Source: Hemerocallis citrina (lineage: Eukaryota > Streptophyta > Magnoliopsida > Asparagales > Asphodelaceae). From it: 64,000 nt of DNA. The translations under genes were made by a program, and so were the position numbers. A model generated the notes under the pieces. It did no database searches, had not been told where the DNA came from, and worked only from the letters and a program-made list of their open reading frames with translations. Each line of letters starts with the position of its first letter. Within the stretch, counting starts at the first letter, position 1. Positions 1-11,854 of the stretch are shown here, one piece after another. The stretch is from assembly GCA_017893485.1 (NCBI GenBank), contig CM030362.1, forward strand, positions 30,794,089 to 30,858,088, read 5' to 3'.

Positions 1-202
1 AACCCAAAACTAGTTTGAAGTAAGAAAGTTCAAACCTAGAAAAGGAAGTTCGAACCTGGGGGGCACAAAGGTTCACTTAATTCTTAGAAAAACAAAAGGT
101 AAAAGGAAATTTAAATAAACAACCAAAGAATTGAGAGGAAAATAGATTTCAACACAGAAATTCCAAAATTACTCGAGATCTTCTGAATGAATTTTTTAAC
201 CT
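1..202. other. AT-rich left edge, no gene seen
   Basis: No coding frame or repeat boundary is visible before the copia target duplication at 203-207. Confidence 0.5.
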
Positions 203-207
203 AAAAT

Positions 208-739
208 TGTTGGAATTTTATAAACACTTAAGAACATGCATAAAACATTAATAACAATCTAAACATGTTTCCATGAATCTAGATCTTAATCATGTTACAA
301 AAGTGCTTTAATATAAAATCCTAAATCATGAAACTAGATCTTTGCTAAATTAAAAGAAGAACAAAATTAAAAGCGGAAGCACTAACCTGAAGCCATTGAT
401 GGAGATTGCGCAGAGGGTTTGGATCTTCCTATATAATACGCACTTCTATGAGAGGTAGTCTTTCTCTATTCTTCTGTTGATGGGATGACAGATGGAATAA
501 GAAGATGCGTATATATAGGGGACCATAACCCTAATTGATAAATATTGATTTCCAATTTTGCCCATCACAAAATAAGAAATTTACTTTACGGTCTCTACAC
601 GTGTTATATCACACTTTAAATTATATGCTTTTAACCCATTACTTAATCTTGATAAGATCACTTTAATTTGGGTTAGACTTTAGGATAGCAATCATACATT
701 TAGTCATATATGTGAGCCCACATAGATTATTTTTCAACA
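208..739 (-). repeat. 3' LTR of the copia element (left copy)
   Basis: 532-bp terminal repeat, nearly identical to 5462-5995. Read on the minus strand it starts TGTTGAAA and ends in CA. A minus-strand TATA-like TATATATA lies near 508-517, where an LTR promoter is expected. Confidence 0.92.
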
Positions 740-753
740 ATCTCCCACTTGGG
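740..753 (-). promoter_or_regulatory. Polypurine tract of the copia element
   Basis: The minus strand reads CCCAAGTGGGAGAT directly before the 3' LTR. This is the usual position and composition of a plant copia plus-strand primer. Confidence 0.8.
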
Positions 754-1153
754 CCACATATGTTACTCCTTATAAATGTACATACTTTATGAGCTCAAAA
801 TTTTGCTATCATAACCAAAAGCATAGCCAAACAATCTCGTCCATTAATCATGCAAATATAGGATCAAAGCAATTTTCGTTACATTTATCGTAACTAAATT
901 CATCAATGGTCACATATATTAACATAATCAAATGACATAGATCAAGTGTGAATGTGTAGCATGGAAATTTCATGTAATGTGATCTATACACATGCCCATT
1001 TCCAACTGGTCCTCTTTAAAACTTAAGTGAGGTTAGAACCAAAACATGACAAATGAGTGAGAAAACTGAATTCTTTATTTCTGATCAGAAAATAACCAAA
1101 TGTATAAATATCTCACACAACATAATGCAAATAAAATACAAACTCCCACTAAA

Positions 1154-3440
1154 TCATGATATCCTCAAAAATACAACACCCATATGAGCAGTATGCTCAT
1201 AAAAGACCTTGGGTGGTAATCCCTTTGTGAGCGGATCCGCTATCATGGAGTTTGTCCCAATGTGCTCTATGGACATTTGTCCACTTTGCATTCTTTCTTT
1301 CACAACTAGGAACTTTATGTCAATATGTTTCGACTTTGTCGAACTCCTGTTGTTGTTGGAATACATCACTGCTAATCTATTGTCACAAAATAACTTGAGT
1401 GGTCTTTCTATATTTTTCAAAATGTGCAGCTCAGTGAAAAAATTCCACAGCCATATTCCATGCTTCGATGCCTCATAGCATGCTACATACTCTGCTGCCA
1501 TAGTGGAAGAAGCTATAAGTGTCTGTTTGACACTTTTCCAGGATATAGCTCCTCCAGTTAACAGGTAAATATACCCTGATGTAGACTTTTTTGCTATCTT
1601 GGCACCCTAGTGAAATCAGAATCAGAATACCTTATGACCTCCAAATGATCTGATTTCCTATATGTGAGCATGTAGTCTTTTGTTCTCTGAAGATACCTCA
1701 TGACCCTCTTGGATGCTATCCAATGGTCCATACCAAATTTTCTTAAATACATGCCTAACATCCCAACAATGTGCGCAATATCCGGACGCGTACATACTTG
1801 AGCATACATTAGACTCCCAATAACTGATGTATAGGGAATCTTTTGTATTTCCTGAATTTCAAGGTTACTTTTAGGACACTCATTGAGACTGAATTTGTCT
1901 CTTTTAGCAACAGGGGTATTCCCTGGTCTACAATCTTGCATGCCAAACCTTTGAGTACTTTATTGATGTATCCCTTTTGTGATAATCCAAGAGTACCTCG
2001 AGAACAATCTCGGTGTATCTGAATTCCTAATACAAAAGAGGCATCCCCAAGATCCTTCATCTCAAAATGCTTGGACAGAAACCTTTTAGTTTCGTGCAAT
2101 AAATCTATATCATTAGTGGCAAGCATTATGTCATCGACATATAGAACTAAGAATATATGCTTGCTCTCACTGAACTTGTGATACACACAATCATCAACTA
2201 TATTCATCTCGAAACCAAATGAGATAATTACTTGATGAAACTTGTGGTACCATTGACGAGAAGCTTGCTTGAGTCCATAGATGGATTTTGTCAATTTGCA
2301 AACCATATTCTTTGGATTTTCCGACACAAAATTTTCTGGTTGCACCATATAAATTGTCTCATCAATGTCACCATTGAGAAACGCCGTCTTGACATCCATC
2401 TGATGTAGCTCAAGATCAAGATGAGCAACAATTGCCATAATTGTCCTAAATGAGTCTTTCGATGAAACTGGAGAGAAAGTCTCTGTAAAATCAATGCCTT
2501 CTTTCTGAGTATAGCGTTTAGCTACAAGACATGCCTTAACCTATCCACATTACCATTTGCATTCCTCTTGCTTTTAAATATCCATTAACAACCAATTGTT
2601 TTGCACCTTCTGGTAATGGAACAAGTTCCTAAACTTTGTTGTCTTGCACAGACTTATACTCCATATTCATGGCATTCATCCACTTTTGAGAGTTACAACC
2701 TTTCATGGCATGATGAAATGTGATTGGATCATCTTCCATCATTCCATTGTCATCCTCATGTTCTTGGAGAAATGCAATAATCATCCGGAATAGCATTCCT
2801 CCGTTCTCTCGTGGATCTCCTTAATGGCACTGGTTCTTAAGGTTATTGAGTTTGTTCTTCTGAAACAATTACCTCATCTTGAATGGGGGGTTGTTCAACA
2901 TTGTCTTGTTGAGGTTCCGGATTCACTTCTTGATCAATAATAGGTGTGAGAACCTGAATATTGTCAAAAGTGATAGTAGGAATTGGGTTTGTTATTGAAT
3001 CCAATTCCTTCTCAAAAGCAATGTCCCTAACTTTATTTCTCCCCCAAACTCAACTTCCTCAAAAAATGTTGCAGTTCCCATCTCAAAAATATTCCTAAGC
3101 GTGGGATCATAAAACTTATAGCCCCTAGATCGTTCAGAATAACCAATAAAGTAGCTGTTCACTATTTTGGAGTCCAATTTCTTTTCATATGGCCTGTAAG
3201 GCCTTGCCTCAGCTGGACATCCCTAAATGTGAAAGTGCTTTAGACTAGGCTTTCGACCTGTCCAAAGCTCATAAGGTGTTTTTGCAGCTGCTTTAGGTGG
3301 TACTTTATTGAGAATGTAAGCTGTTGTCTTTAATGCTTCTCCCCAGAGGGAATCAGGTCAGGTGGAATGAACTATCATACTCCTTACCATATCCTCAAGA
3401 GTCCTTTTCTAATCCTTAAAATTTGTCCCATTAAGCATGA
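1154..3440 (-). pseudogene. Broken copia pol: gag start fused to integrase end, RT, RNase H
   Basis: Read right to left on the minus strand. Near 3430 is a gag-like start with LNGTNFKD followed by a stop where family members usually have W. It runs within about 10 residues into an integrase-type segment with TLEDMVRSM, then [14 protein letters not shown] and the integrase C-terminal motif FIGYSERSRGYKFYDP (about 3106-3153). Reverse transcriptase follows at 1809-2438, with MDVKTAFLNG, YGLKQASRQWY and the catalytic YVDDI. A shifted frame at 1594-1941 continues with SLMYAQVCTRPDIA. The RNase H end (1154-1501) has [12 protein letters not shown] and ADPLTKGLP. At least three frames are used, so no full polyprotein can be made. 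Confidence 0.88.
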
Positions 3441-5446
3441 GAACAAAATTGATGTTAGCAGTTATTTAGGTAGCAGATGATAAACTAGCTGAATATAGAA
3501 CAAAAAACTAAACAAACAAAATAAGCTCACATGAAAATCCATATAAAACAATAAATTCAAATAATGGTTAATCCCATCTCAAGATACCAAGCACAACGTT
3601 AATATCAAGTCTTTGGACAGTAACATTAACTGTAAGCGATACTCTTGTTGTAGTAATCAAATATTGACAGTAAATCCTGTCAAACAACAAGTCATTCTTT
3701 GGACTGACTTATTGTTCACATGGAATACCTTATAATTGTCACATATTTATTACCACAGATGTGTATGAAATTCGGCCAAATATCAACTTACCTTTGGGTC
3801 AGTTAATAAATGCATGAATTACAAACACACAATCATCTTGATATTTTAAATAAATTAATCTACACAAAAGAGGTCACTTTGGCGACATTTTGTTTCAATT
3901 AAACTATTCAAAATATTAGACATTCATAAGAAAAACCAAAACCAAAATTTGAATTTAATTGTTTCCCAAAATTTTATCTTTTCCTTAATATCATAATTTT
4001 ACTTTATTTGTAGATGGATAATTTCAAGATAATATCTATGATAACAAAATCATAATTGAACCATATCTATCTACTGATTTGATAATATCAAATTAATTAA
4101 AAAACCATAACAGATAATTGAACATCATAATCCTAACCAAAAATTCAAGCACAGCTATCCCACATAAATTTCTATGGGCAACGTCTATCAATTCATAACC
4201 ATATAATTCACAAAAAATCAATCAATATTCAAAACCAAATAATTGTGCATCACATCTCAAGATATCAAGTGCAACATTAATATCAAATCTTTGGACAGTA
4301 ATATTAACTGCTAGTGATACTCTTGATGTAATGATCAAACATTGATAATAATGCATGTGCAATAACAAAACTCTCTTTGGATCGATTTATTATTCACAAG
4401 TGCAACCGTATAATTATCACATGTTTACCATCACAAGTGCAGATGTAATCCGGCCAAGTATAGACCTGCCTTTGGGTCGATCAATACTCGCATGGACATA
4501 CACTTGCACAACATTTAATATTTTTCATGAATAATCTTCACAAGAGAGGACACTTTGGTGTCATCATGCTTCAATTAATTCACTTAAAATATTAAACATG
4601 TACAATTTGTAAACAAAACATGAATATTGATTGAAATGACTTATATATAATGAAAGATGTTTAGTGAATTCAAAAAAAAAGGTAAATCTTATCTCAGGCT
4701 ATTTATCTACCTTTGGAGCTATATATATTAACCAAAATATGTACACAAAATTGATCATATATCAAAATAAATTTCGATATATATACATCAAAAAAAAATA
4801 TCGGCTGACAGTATGCCAACCGTACTGTCAAATCCAAAAACCAAATCTTCAACGTGGGCTGACAGATTGCCCCATTCTTCAACGTGGGCAATCTGATCCT
4901 TTTCATTATCCATATCTTAAAATAAAGTATCAAATCCAAAACCAAATCTTTATTCTGAATCCAAAAAAGAAACTTTATCAAAACCTTTTAAAACACAACT
5001 AATCAGTACAACAGGACCGAAGCCCCATGGTTTAATGTTTGTTGTTTTAAATCATTAAGTGTTATGCTGTTGGTAACATACCATTTTACTAATTAACAAA
5101 CCAATTCAAACCAACAGTATTCAAAGTCTAACCCATTGACATAATTAATATCCATAAACATCATCTATATTAATTATCATCAGTGGAACTGCTGCACAGT
5201 TGGTTTATCAAAAAACCCAAAACCATGTGATCCGGTACTGATCATAAACCTGAGATGGGATCCGGTACTGATCCAATTCCAGTAGATGAATTTTTTTTTT
5301 TTTTTTTTTAAAAGATCTGTATAATAATTGATCCAATTCTTCTTTCAATTAAATTTCTTAAGAAGAAAGATCAAATAGAACCCTAAGTTTCTTAAGTTTC
5401 TTTAAACAAGAAGCCCTAAAATTACTTCAATTAATTCAGCAAAGAT
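3441..5446 (-). repeat. Long non-coding leader of the copia element with a duplicated block
   Basis: About 2 kb of AT-rich sequence separates the gag remnant from the PBS. A block at about 3575-3900 recurs imperfectly at about 4253-4570, including CTTTGGACAGTAA, CGGCCAA, CTTTGGGTC and CACTTTGG in the same order and about 680 bp apart. Small open frames at 4664-5002 and 4703-4981 look like chance products. Confidence 0.7.
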
Positions 5447-5460
5447 GACTCTGATACCAA
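5447..5460 (-). promoter_or_regulatory. Primer binding site (initiator tRNA-Met type)
   Basis: The minus strand reads TTGGTATCAGAGTC directly after the 5' LTR. It matches the common plant copia PBS, TGGTATCAGAGC, with one late difference. Confidence 0.88.
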
Positions 5461-5461
5461 T

Positions 5462-5995
5462 TGTTGGAATTTTATAAACACTTAAGAACATGCATAAAAC
5501 ATTAATAACAATCTAAACATGTTTTCATGAATCTAGATCTTAATCATGTTACAAAAGTGCTTTAATATAAAATCCTAAATCATGAAACTATAAATCTTTG
5601 CTAAATTAAAAGAAGAACAAAATTAAAAGCGGAAGCACTAACCTGAAGCCATTGATGGAGATTGCGCAGAGGGTTTGGATCTTCCTATATAATACGCACT
5701 TCTATGAGAGGTAGTCTTTCTCTATTCTTCTGTTGATGGGATGACAGATGGAATAAGAAGATGCGTATATATAGGGGACCATAACCCTAATTGATAAATA
5801 TTGATTTCCAATTTTGCTCATCACAAAATAAGAAATTTACTTTACGGTCTCTACATGTGTTATATCACACTTTAAATTATATGCTTTTAACCCATTACTT
5901 AATCTTGATTAAATCACTTTAATTTGGGTTAGACTTTAGGATAGCAATCATACATTTAGTCACATATGTGAGCCCACATAGATTATTTTCCAACA
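5462..5995 (-). repeat. 5' LTR of the copia element (right copy)
   Basis: 534-bp terminal repeat. It differs from the left copy by a few substitutions and small indels, which suggests a moderately old insertion. The flank AAAAT at 5996-6000 is the target duplication. Confidence 0.92.
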
Positions 5996-6000
5996 AAAAT

Positions 6001-6540
6001 ATCTTTGATGGCTAATCTGGTGTTATGAATTGAGATGTCAAAGAGATCATCCCCATCATTTGTTTAGTTTATAAAAGAAGTATATACAAAAACGGCCGTG
6101 AATTCTCTCTGGTTACTGAGAATATAATTTTGATAAAATTATGTTACTGTGGTTCCTTATTGTCTGTAAGCTACTCGCCAACAAAAAATTCTACTACCCA
6201 ACACAACATAGTGGCTAGATATTATAACATTGGTTGTGATTTGGTTGGATTTTACGTGAGAGAGAGTGAGAGAGTAAAAATATTGCTTCTTACTACTCTA
6301 TGCAGGTGTCTGTTTTGCTTAGTGAGAAATCGCTTGTGAGAGCTAAAGCGTGAGAGAGGTGAATGTATGCTCTCCACGGCTCTACTTTGTGGTGACTGGG
6401 CAGAGAGTAAGTATGTTGGAGAGGGTGTGGGAGAGGGGAGGAGAAGGTTGGGACCGGCAAATTTTCAAATCCCACGTGATTCGCTTCAGGTGGGTGTGCG
6501 CGCGCCGTGGAGGCGGTGCATGAAGCTTACGTGACGTACA
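6001..6540. other. Spacer, no gene identified
   Basis: There are GAGAG-rich stretches around 6258-6440. The short frames (6130-6339, 6293-6475) have no recognisable domain. Confidence 0.4.
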
Positions 6541-6835
6541 TACAATTAGTTGGTACTCGCTATGTTGGGCCTAAGCTGAGGTCCAGTACATTATTGGTGG
6601 AGGTCGGGGACAAGCTGTAGCCGGTTTGTCCTAGTTGTAGTTTTTGGTTTTGTAGCACACCTAAAAGGGTGTTAGAGTGAGCCCTGATTGTATGTATTGG
6701 TTATATTGCTTCATGTTTTATTTTGTTGTCTGTAGGTTGTAATTGTCCCAATACTCTGGATTTGTTTGGTTAATTCTTATTAATAAAACAGAGTGGTCTT
6801 GTTCCACCTTTTCCTTAATAATAATAATAAAAAAA
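6541..6835 (+). mobile_element. Probable 5'-truncated LINE 3' end
   Basis: The stretch ends in the style of the other L1 copies here: a T/G-rich 3' UTR with TGTATTGGTTATATTGC, then TTAATAAAACAGAGTGG, a short stem GTGG/CCAC, and an (AAT)n/A tail at about 6817-6835. The 5' boundary is estimated and no target duplication was found. Confidence 0.5.
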
Positions 6836-7319
6836 AATTCCTACACCGCAGCTCCACAAGAATAGTTCAACAAATCATTTATTTTTTATTTAAGGTGAAG
6901 AGTTGGAAGGAGGAAGAAGGATAGAGAAGGTCTATCCTAAAAGCAGATCAAATGTAGGAAGCATATCAACACAAGTTTCCATAAAAACAAACTAACCACC
7001 AAAATTTATCGAGCAAAGCAATCACGGAAATCTGTCATACAAAGCAGTAAGGAGCTGAATCATCACATAACAAATCTTCAATCATCTGCGTGCACAACAT
7101 ATTTCTACCATAATACAATATCCACATACCCCAACTACTTCGAGCGTTACCATGCATAATGCACTGAATCATACGAGAGATTGTTTGGTGTGTTCTGAAC
7201 TTCTACCATGCATTAAATCTGATTGATATAACTTTTGAGCATTGCTGCTAAAATTACAGATACCTCAGGTTAAAAAAAAAGTATAAAAAAGGGCACAAGC
7301 TACAAATTATTTCAACTAA
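6836..7319. other. Spacer, no gene identified
   Basis: AT-rich sequence without a convincing frame, terminal repeat or RNA gene. Confidence 0.4.
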
Positions 7320-7323
7320 ATGT

Positions 7324-7938
7324 TTGTTGCTACTAATATTGGTATGGGAGCAAACAGATGAATTTGTTAATTCTTTAGGAAACAATAAAAGCAAATATGT
7401 TGACTTTCACCGGCGTTTGACTGGTTTCTTGCCGCTGCCGTTGACCTGTAAAAAAATTCGATACACCGGGATAGATCCCGGCGACGACGCTCTTGTCAGT
7501 AATCTGAAAGATTATGAAAGAGCTTTATGTGAAAAGAGATTGATTACCTTGTTACGGTGGGGGGGTATTTATGGTCGCCTTAGAGACCCGTTTCGAGATA
7601 AAGATTTATTTCTACTTCCCGGTGTTTTTGGATAAGATCTAGAGTTTAAATCATTTCATAGAGATAACTATGAATTTGAATTACTCTTTGAGTATCCTAG
7701 GCTGGTTTGTAGCGGGCTGCTACCCATACCCAATAGGACATATCCGTTCATAGGTTATTGGGCTTTGAAAACAGATTCAGCTTCCATTTCAGATCCGTTT
7801 GTATGTGAAATTACTGTTTTACCCCTGAGAGTTTTAAGATTCGTGCCCGATTTAAACGGTCCCGATTTGGTTCTATTTTTAGCCATATCACAAGCCCCCC
7901 ACTCCTGGAGGCTGAGTTTTACAGTCTTTGAGGAGTAG
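7324..7938 (+). pseudogene. Unrecognised decayed coding frame
   Basis: A single frame runs about 205 codons with one internal stop (TAA at 7633-7635). It ends at TAG 7936-7938. The first part includes YVDFHRRLTGFLPLPLTCKK and LLRWGGIYGRLRDPFRDKD; the second includes FEYPRLVCSGLLPIPN and QAPHSWRLSFTVFEE. Amino-acid use looks protein-like, with many aromatic, R and P residues, unlike the AT-rich chance frames nearby. I do not recognise the family. The frame lies directly upstream of the probable solo LTR and could be part of an older element, a captured gene fragment or a host pseudogene. No ATG was seen in frame at the left end. Confidence 0.4.
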
Positions 7939-8111
7939 TTTTGTCCGTTTTCAATGGCTAATATAATTTATCGGAGTTCTCGGGGGAATTTGGATCTTAC
8001 TCGAGGTGTAACGGTGTTATTCTGAGCTTGTTAAATACCCAAAATTATCCTCATAATTTTCTAAAAATTTTGTGACTTTCCAGAATTTTCTGAATTTTTT
8101 ATTTAACTTCA

Positions 8112-8280
8112 CACTGAAGTTGCCTCACTCGAAGCTCTCCGAGCCGACCCTCAAAGCTCGGAGCTCGGCAGTGACTTCGAGCACCCACTCAGCTTCACTG
8201 AAGTTGCCTCACTCGAAGCGCTCCGAGCCGACCCTCCAAGCTCGGCACTCGGCAAGTACTGTGAGCGCCCACCTAGTTTC
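8112..8280 (+). repeat. Tandem duplication inside the probable LTR
   Basis: An 84-bp unit beginning CACTGAAGTTGCCTCACTCG occurs at 8112 and again at 8196 with few differences. A weaker third part, with CTGCCTCTCAAGGC and CACTCGG, follows to about 8330. Confidence 0.75.
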
Positions 8281-8789
8281 TTCCACAAAGCTGCCTCTCA
8301 AGGCCTCAAAGCTCGACACTCGGAATGCACTGCGAACACCCTCTTGGCTCCTCTCCCTAAGCGCCCCTCTCGGAGTGCTCGGCACTTGTCTGACGAAGTC
8401 GTCCCTCGGCCTTTGTCCCTCGGCCTTCGGCCCTCAAAGAAACTTCGGCCCTCGGCCCCCGACCATCAGCCTAAATTGTGGCCAATTCCCGAAAACCCCC
8501 AAAACACCCCTCGGGGATTCAGAGCAACAAATCTTCGCCAAGTACTGTCCTCCTCTCTTCCCACAGAGACAGGCTACTCCTACACGGCTGAGTTACATAG
8601 CCCTCCAAGAGTGGGGGCTTACGATATGGTATAAATTACGTGGCCCCATCTGGGCCATCAGATCTCCTCAGATTCCGCTCCTCTGTGGTCATTAGGTCAA
8701 ACAAGTCCAACGGGCTTCAACCAGCTCAGGCCCACGAGAAAACGGGCCCGACCCGGCCCGTTAGGATCTCAGACCCGTTTACCCTTGCC

Positions 8790-8797
8790 TATAAATA
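8790..8797 (+). promoter_or_regulatory. TATA box of the probable solo LTR
   Basis: TATAAATA sits about two-thirds into the LTR, the usual place for an LTR promoter. Transcription from it would run rightward toward the LINE. Confidence 0.5.
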
Positions 8798-9269
8798 CCA
8801 ACCCCCTCCTCACTTTCAAAGGTAATCAATCTTTTTCCACCTGAACCTTAGCTACTGTTGCTTTCTCAGCGACTGACTAGATTGTCGGAGGGTCTGTCTC
8901 TGAGAACTCTCCCGGAGTTTCTAGGCATTGTGCAGGTATGAAGATCCGAGCCGAGCAACTAGGTACGAGTCGAGCACCCAGCCTCTATCTCTCCGGCTAC
9001 TCCTGAGCCAGTCCTACAACTGGGGATCGGATCTACGCCGGTGTCGCATCTTTCGCTTCACAAATTACAAGAACTCACACTTGTTGCCCCCACACCCAAA
9101 AACCAGCTGCATCACTTTTCATATTGGCCACTTTCTATCATATGGATAACGTTAAATATCCCCCTCCCCAAATAAATTAATAAATAGTATAACCCAATAA
9201 AGCATATTACCATGCAGTCCTTGTTATAATTAACCACTCTTTAGTTTAGCCAAAAAAACTAAAAAAACC

Positions 9270-11801
9270 ATGAGAGGAGAGAGTTCCAAAGGCGACACAA
9301 AAGGCGATCTCCAAACCCAGAGAACCCAAGCCTCTCACCACCACCATTCTCAACGGAAGCGGAGCGAGGGCGATCTCCACAGAACGGCTCCCATGCCTAA
9401 ACGACCTAGAGAGGAAGAGAGGAAGGACCACGGAAGAAATAGAGAGGAAGCCTTCGGGCGTGAGCACTACAGAGCTAAGGTGCGGGAAGAGGACAGGTCG
9501 ACTCCAAATCATAGGGAGCAGCTGTGGAGGAAGGGGGGAAGCGTGCGTCGCGCAGGCAAGGAGAGAGAAGATTTCGATGGCGCCAAAGAATACAGAGCTC
9601 GGCACCTCGATAAGGAGACACGTTCGCCGCCGGTGCCGACCAAACACGGAGACAGGCATGGCGAGTACCCTAAGAGAAGCTACGCTGAGGTGGTGAGCCA
9701 GAACTTGAGGAGAGAAGGCGACATCGTTCCGCGCCATCAGTTACTTCCAGAGACAGCCAGGAATGATACTCGAGAAGACGAAGAGGGAGAATGGGTAATC
9801 GTCAAGAGGAAGAAACCGCACAGAATCGAAGCTAGCAAGAGTAACTTAGCGGAGTGCAAGACTGAAGAGCGTAAATGCTGCCACAAGTGCGCACGACCGG
9901 GGCACTCCATTAATAGCTGTAAGTTCGATTGGTTTTGTTATAGCTGTAAGTTGTATGGTCACATTTCGACCGATTGTCCCAAAATCAAAGCAACAATATC
10001 CGCTACCGGCTCCAAAGCGTCATCTAAGAAGCTGGCTCCGCCAGCCAACTCCGTCGACAGCCACACTCAAGAGAGCGTTGCATGGGAGAGAAACGTCATC
10101 AGGGCTTCGATCATCCCAACTCCGATGATGGCCGAAATGGAGCGACGATATTAGAGCTGCATTATGGCTAGAGCCCGAACAGAGAATCCACAGTGTAAAG
10201 ACATCAAAGAACTGTTAGTAGCGATGGTCTCATTGACAGCGAGTTGGACTGTTCAAGAATCAACGGGGGGCTTCTTCTTCGTACACTGCAATGAAAGTGA
10301 TGCGACAACCGACGCACTTCAGTTGAAGGGGATAGAGGGTCGGGATGCTAGCGGTATGGAATTCTACATTACCCTCACTCCATGGACGCGTCACTTTGGA
10401 GCGTTCACCGCCACTAATCTTCCTACTATGTGGGTTCGACTCTACAACCTGCCTCTACATTTGTAGGTCAAGTCTGATTTCATGAACCTGGTGCGTAGCT
10501 TCGGTACTCTCATCGAAGTCGACAAAGGAACGGTGATGCATGACTGTCGTAAGTTCGCTAGGCTTCGAATAGCGGTGGCAAATAAGGCGGATATTCCTTC
10601 AAAGATCATGGTGGACTTCGAAGAGGAGGTGTACGAGGTGTGGGTGGTCGTGGAGACGAGGAAAAGTGTGACCTTTGGCATCGTAGCTGCACTAGAACCA
10701 GATCGAAAGATGGACGGCGGTGATTCTGAGCCAGAGGTAGAAGAAACGTGCCGACCTTTGGATCAGATCGAAGCTGATCAGGACCGTTCATTCAAATTAC
10801 AAACAGGGAACAGCTTCAATTCCAAACAGCGACAGTTTCAATCGAAAGAGACTGATGGCTTCGATCGTACGATGAAAGAGGTAGACGTCGCTAACGTTCA
10901 AGCTTCAAATTTATGGCGCCGAAAGGAGATGCGTGTGTCAGAGCCTATATAGGCTAGAGGACAGCTCAAGAGTTGCGAAGTCCAAGGAGAAATACACGCT
11001 GGGTTGCAACTAAAGCATAGAGAAGCAGCGATTCTTTACAGCAGTCCATCACTTGACATGGCTGAGTCAAAGCAAAAGGCGAAGGAAGCTAATTACTTGG
11101 GACCAGTCAGCGGGATTTTGAAAAGGAATGTAGACAGGATCGCTGGTTTCGATGCTAGTAAAGAAATGGGTATTGGCATGGAGGAATGGACCCACTTTAC
11201 TAAAGAGGAAGTAGAGGAATCAATTAGACTTGCTATGTCCTCTATCATAAAAAAGAGAGCCCTTGAGGGTCAAACCCATGTGCAACAGCCGGTACTGGAG
11301 AAGGGGGATGGGAAGCTAGTTATTTGTACCTCCACTAATGTGCAAGAGGAGAAACAACTTAACAGTCAGAGCGACAGACCTAGGTCAAAAGAACAAGACG
11401 ATCGCGGAGCAATGATAGGCGCCTTGGATGACATTCGGGACGATTTCTTAATTTCAGAAGCTGATACGGAAATAGGAGACAAAGACTTGAGGGGTAGCGT
11501 GGGCAGTAACAGCAGTAAAAAAATCACTGAATATCAAAGGAGAGGGAAGAGGCAGATTAATGTTGGGGAAGATCTAACGATCGTTTAAGAGGAAAGAGCA
11601 AAGGAAACGCCTAATCCCATGGAGATGGAGAGAGAAATAGGAGGTACTTCTAACCCAAACTGTTCAATTCTCAATTCTTTAAATGATGAGTCGCTTATTT
11701 ATTTTGCTAGTCTTTACGGTCTAGCCATGGGTTCAACCAGGGTAGAACAGCTCAATAATGTAGCAATTATTAGAGGAGAATCGAGGGCAACTCCAGCTTA
11801 A
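9270..11801 (+). pseudogene. LINE ORF1 (gag-like, two CCHC knuckles), with in-frame stops
   Basis: One frame runs from the ATG at 9270 to TAA at 11799, broken only by stops at 10152 (TAG), 10464 (TAG), 10950 (TAG) and 11586 (TAA), with no frameshift. The N-terminal 190 residues are very basic and rich in R, E and H. Two CX2CX4HX4C knuckles follow (about residues 204-217 and 226-239): CHKCARPGHSINSC and CYSCKLYGHISTDC. Downstream, ending RLYNLPLHL then TAG, is a DUF4283-like segment; family members usually have W at this point, so the stop looks like TGG changed to TAG. The intact protein would bind element RNA in the nucleoprotein particle. Confidence 0.85.
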
Positions 11802-11854
11802 GGTAGTACGATAATAGAGGGGGGTAGAGTATAGGAGACCACATCGTAGCGTTA

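Larger units (their letters stand above)
208..5995 (-). mobile_element. Ty1/copia LTR retrotransposon, complete ends, internally deleted
   Basis: Two near-identical LTRs (208-739 and 5462-5995) start TGTTGGAA and end CAACA. They enclose a minus-strand pol remnant. The 5-bp direct repeat AAAAT lies at 203-207 and 5996-6000, as expected for a target-site duplication. Next to the right LTR, on the minus strand, is a primer site TTGGTATCAGAG, complementary to the initiator tRNA-Met 3' end as in most plant copia elements. Next to the left LTR is a purine-rich tract. The order of the surviving pol pieces (integrase C-terminus, reverse transcriptase, RNase H) fits Ty1/copia. The element is non-autonomous: gag, protease and the integrase core are nearly all missing, and the rest has stops and frameshifts. 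Confidence 0.93.
8030..9079 (+). repeat. Probable solo LTR, gypsy-like
   Basis: GC-rich block of about 1.05 kb, starting near TGTTAAATACCC and ending near CTTCACA...CTCACA. The layout is that of an LTR: a plus-strand TATAAATA box at 8790-8797, followed by a GGTCTGTC / GGATCGGATC type U5 region with many short GA/CT blocks. The hexamer CTTGTT lies at both borders (8027-8032 and 9080-9085) and may be the target duplication, so the exact ends are uncertain by a few bases. No partner LTR, PBS or pol is adjacent, so a solo LTR is likely. Long open frames at 8072-8695 and 8344-8634 come from its high GC content and have no known domain. Confidence 0.55.

Noticed and set aside
4664..5002. 112-residue frame in the copia leader
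   Set aside because: AT-rich, lysine/tyrosine-heavy product without similarity to gag.
8072..8695. 207-residue open frame and overlapping 96-residue frame
   Set aside because: They lie in the GC-rich probable LTR and include its tandem duplication. No domain is visible.
9246..9737. 163-residue minus-strand frame
   Set aside because: Shadow of LINE ORF1 on the other strand.
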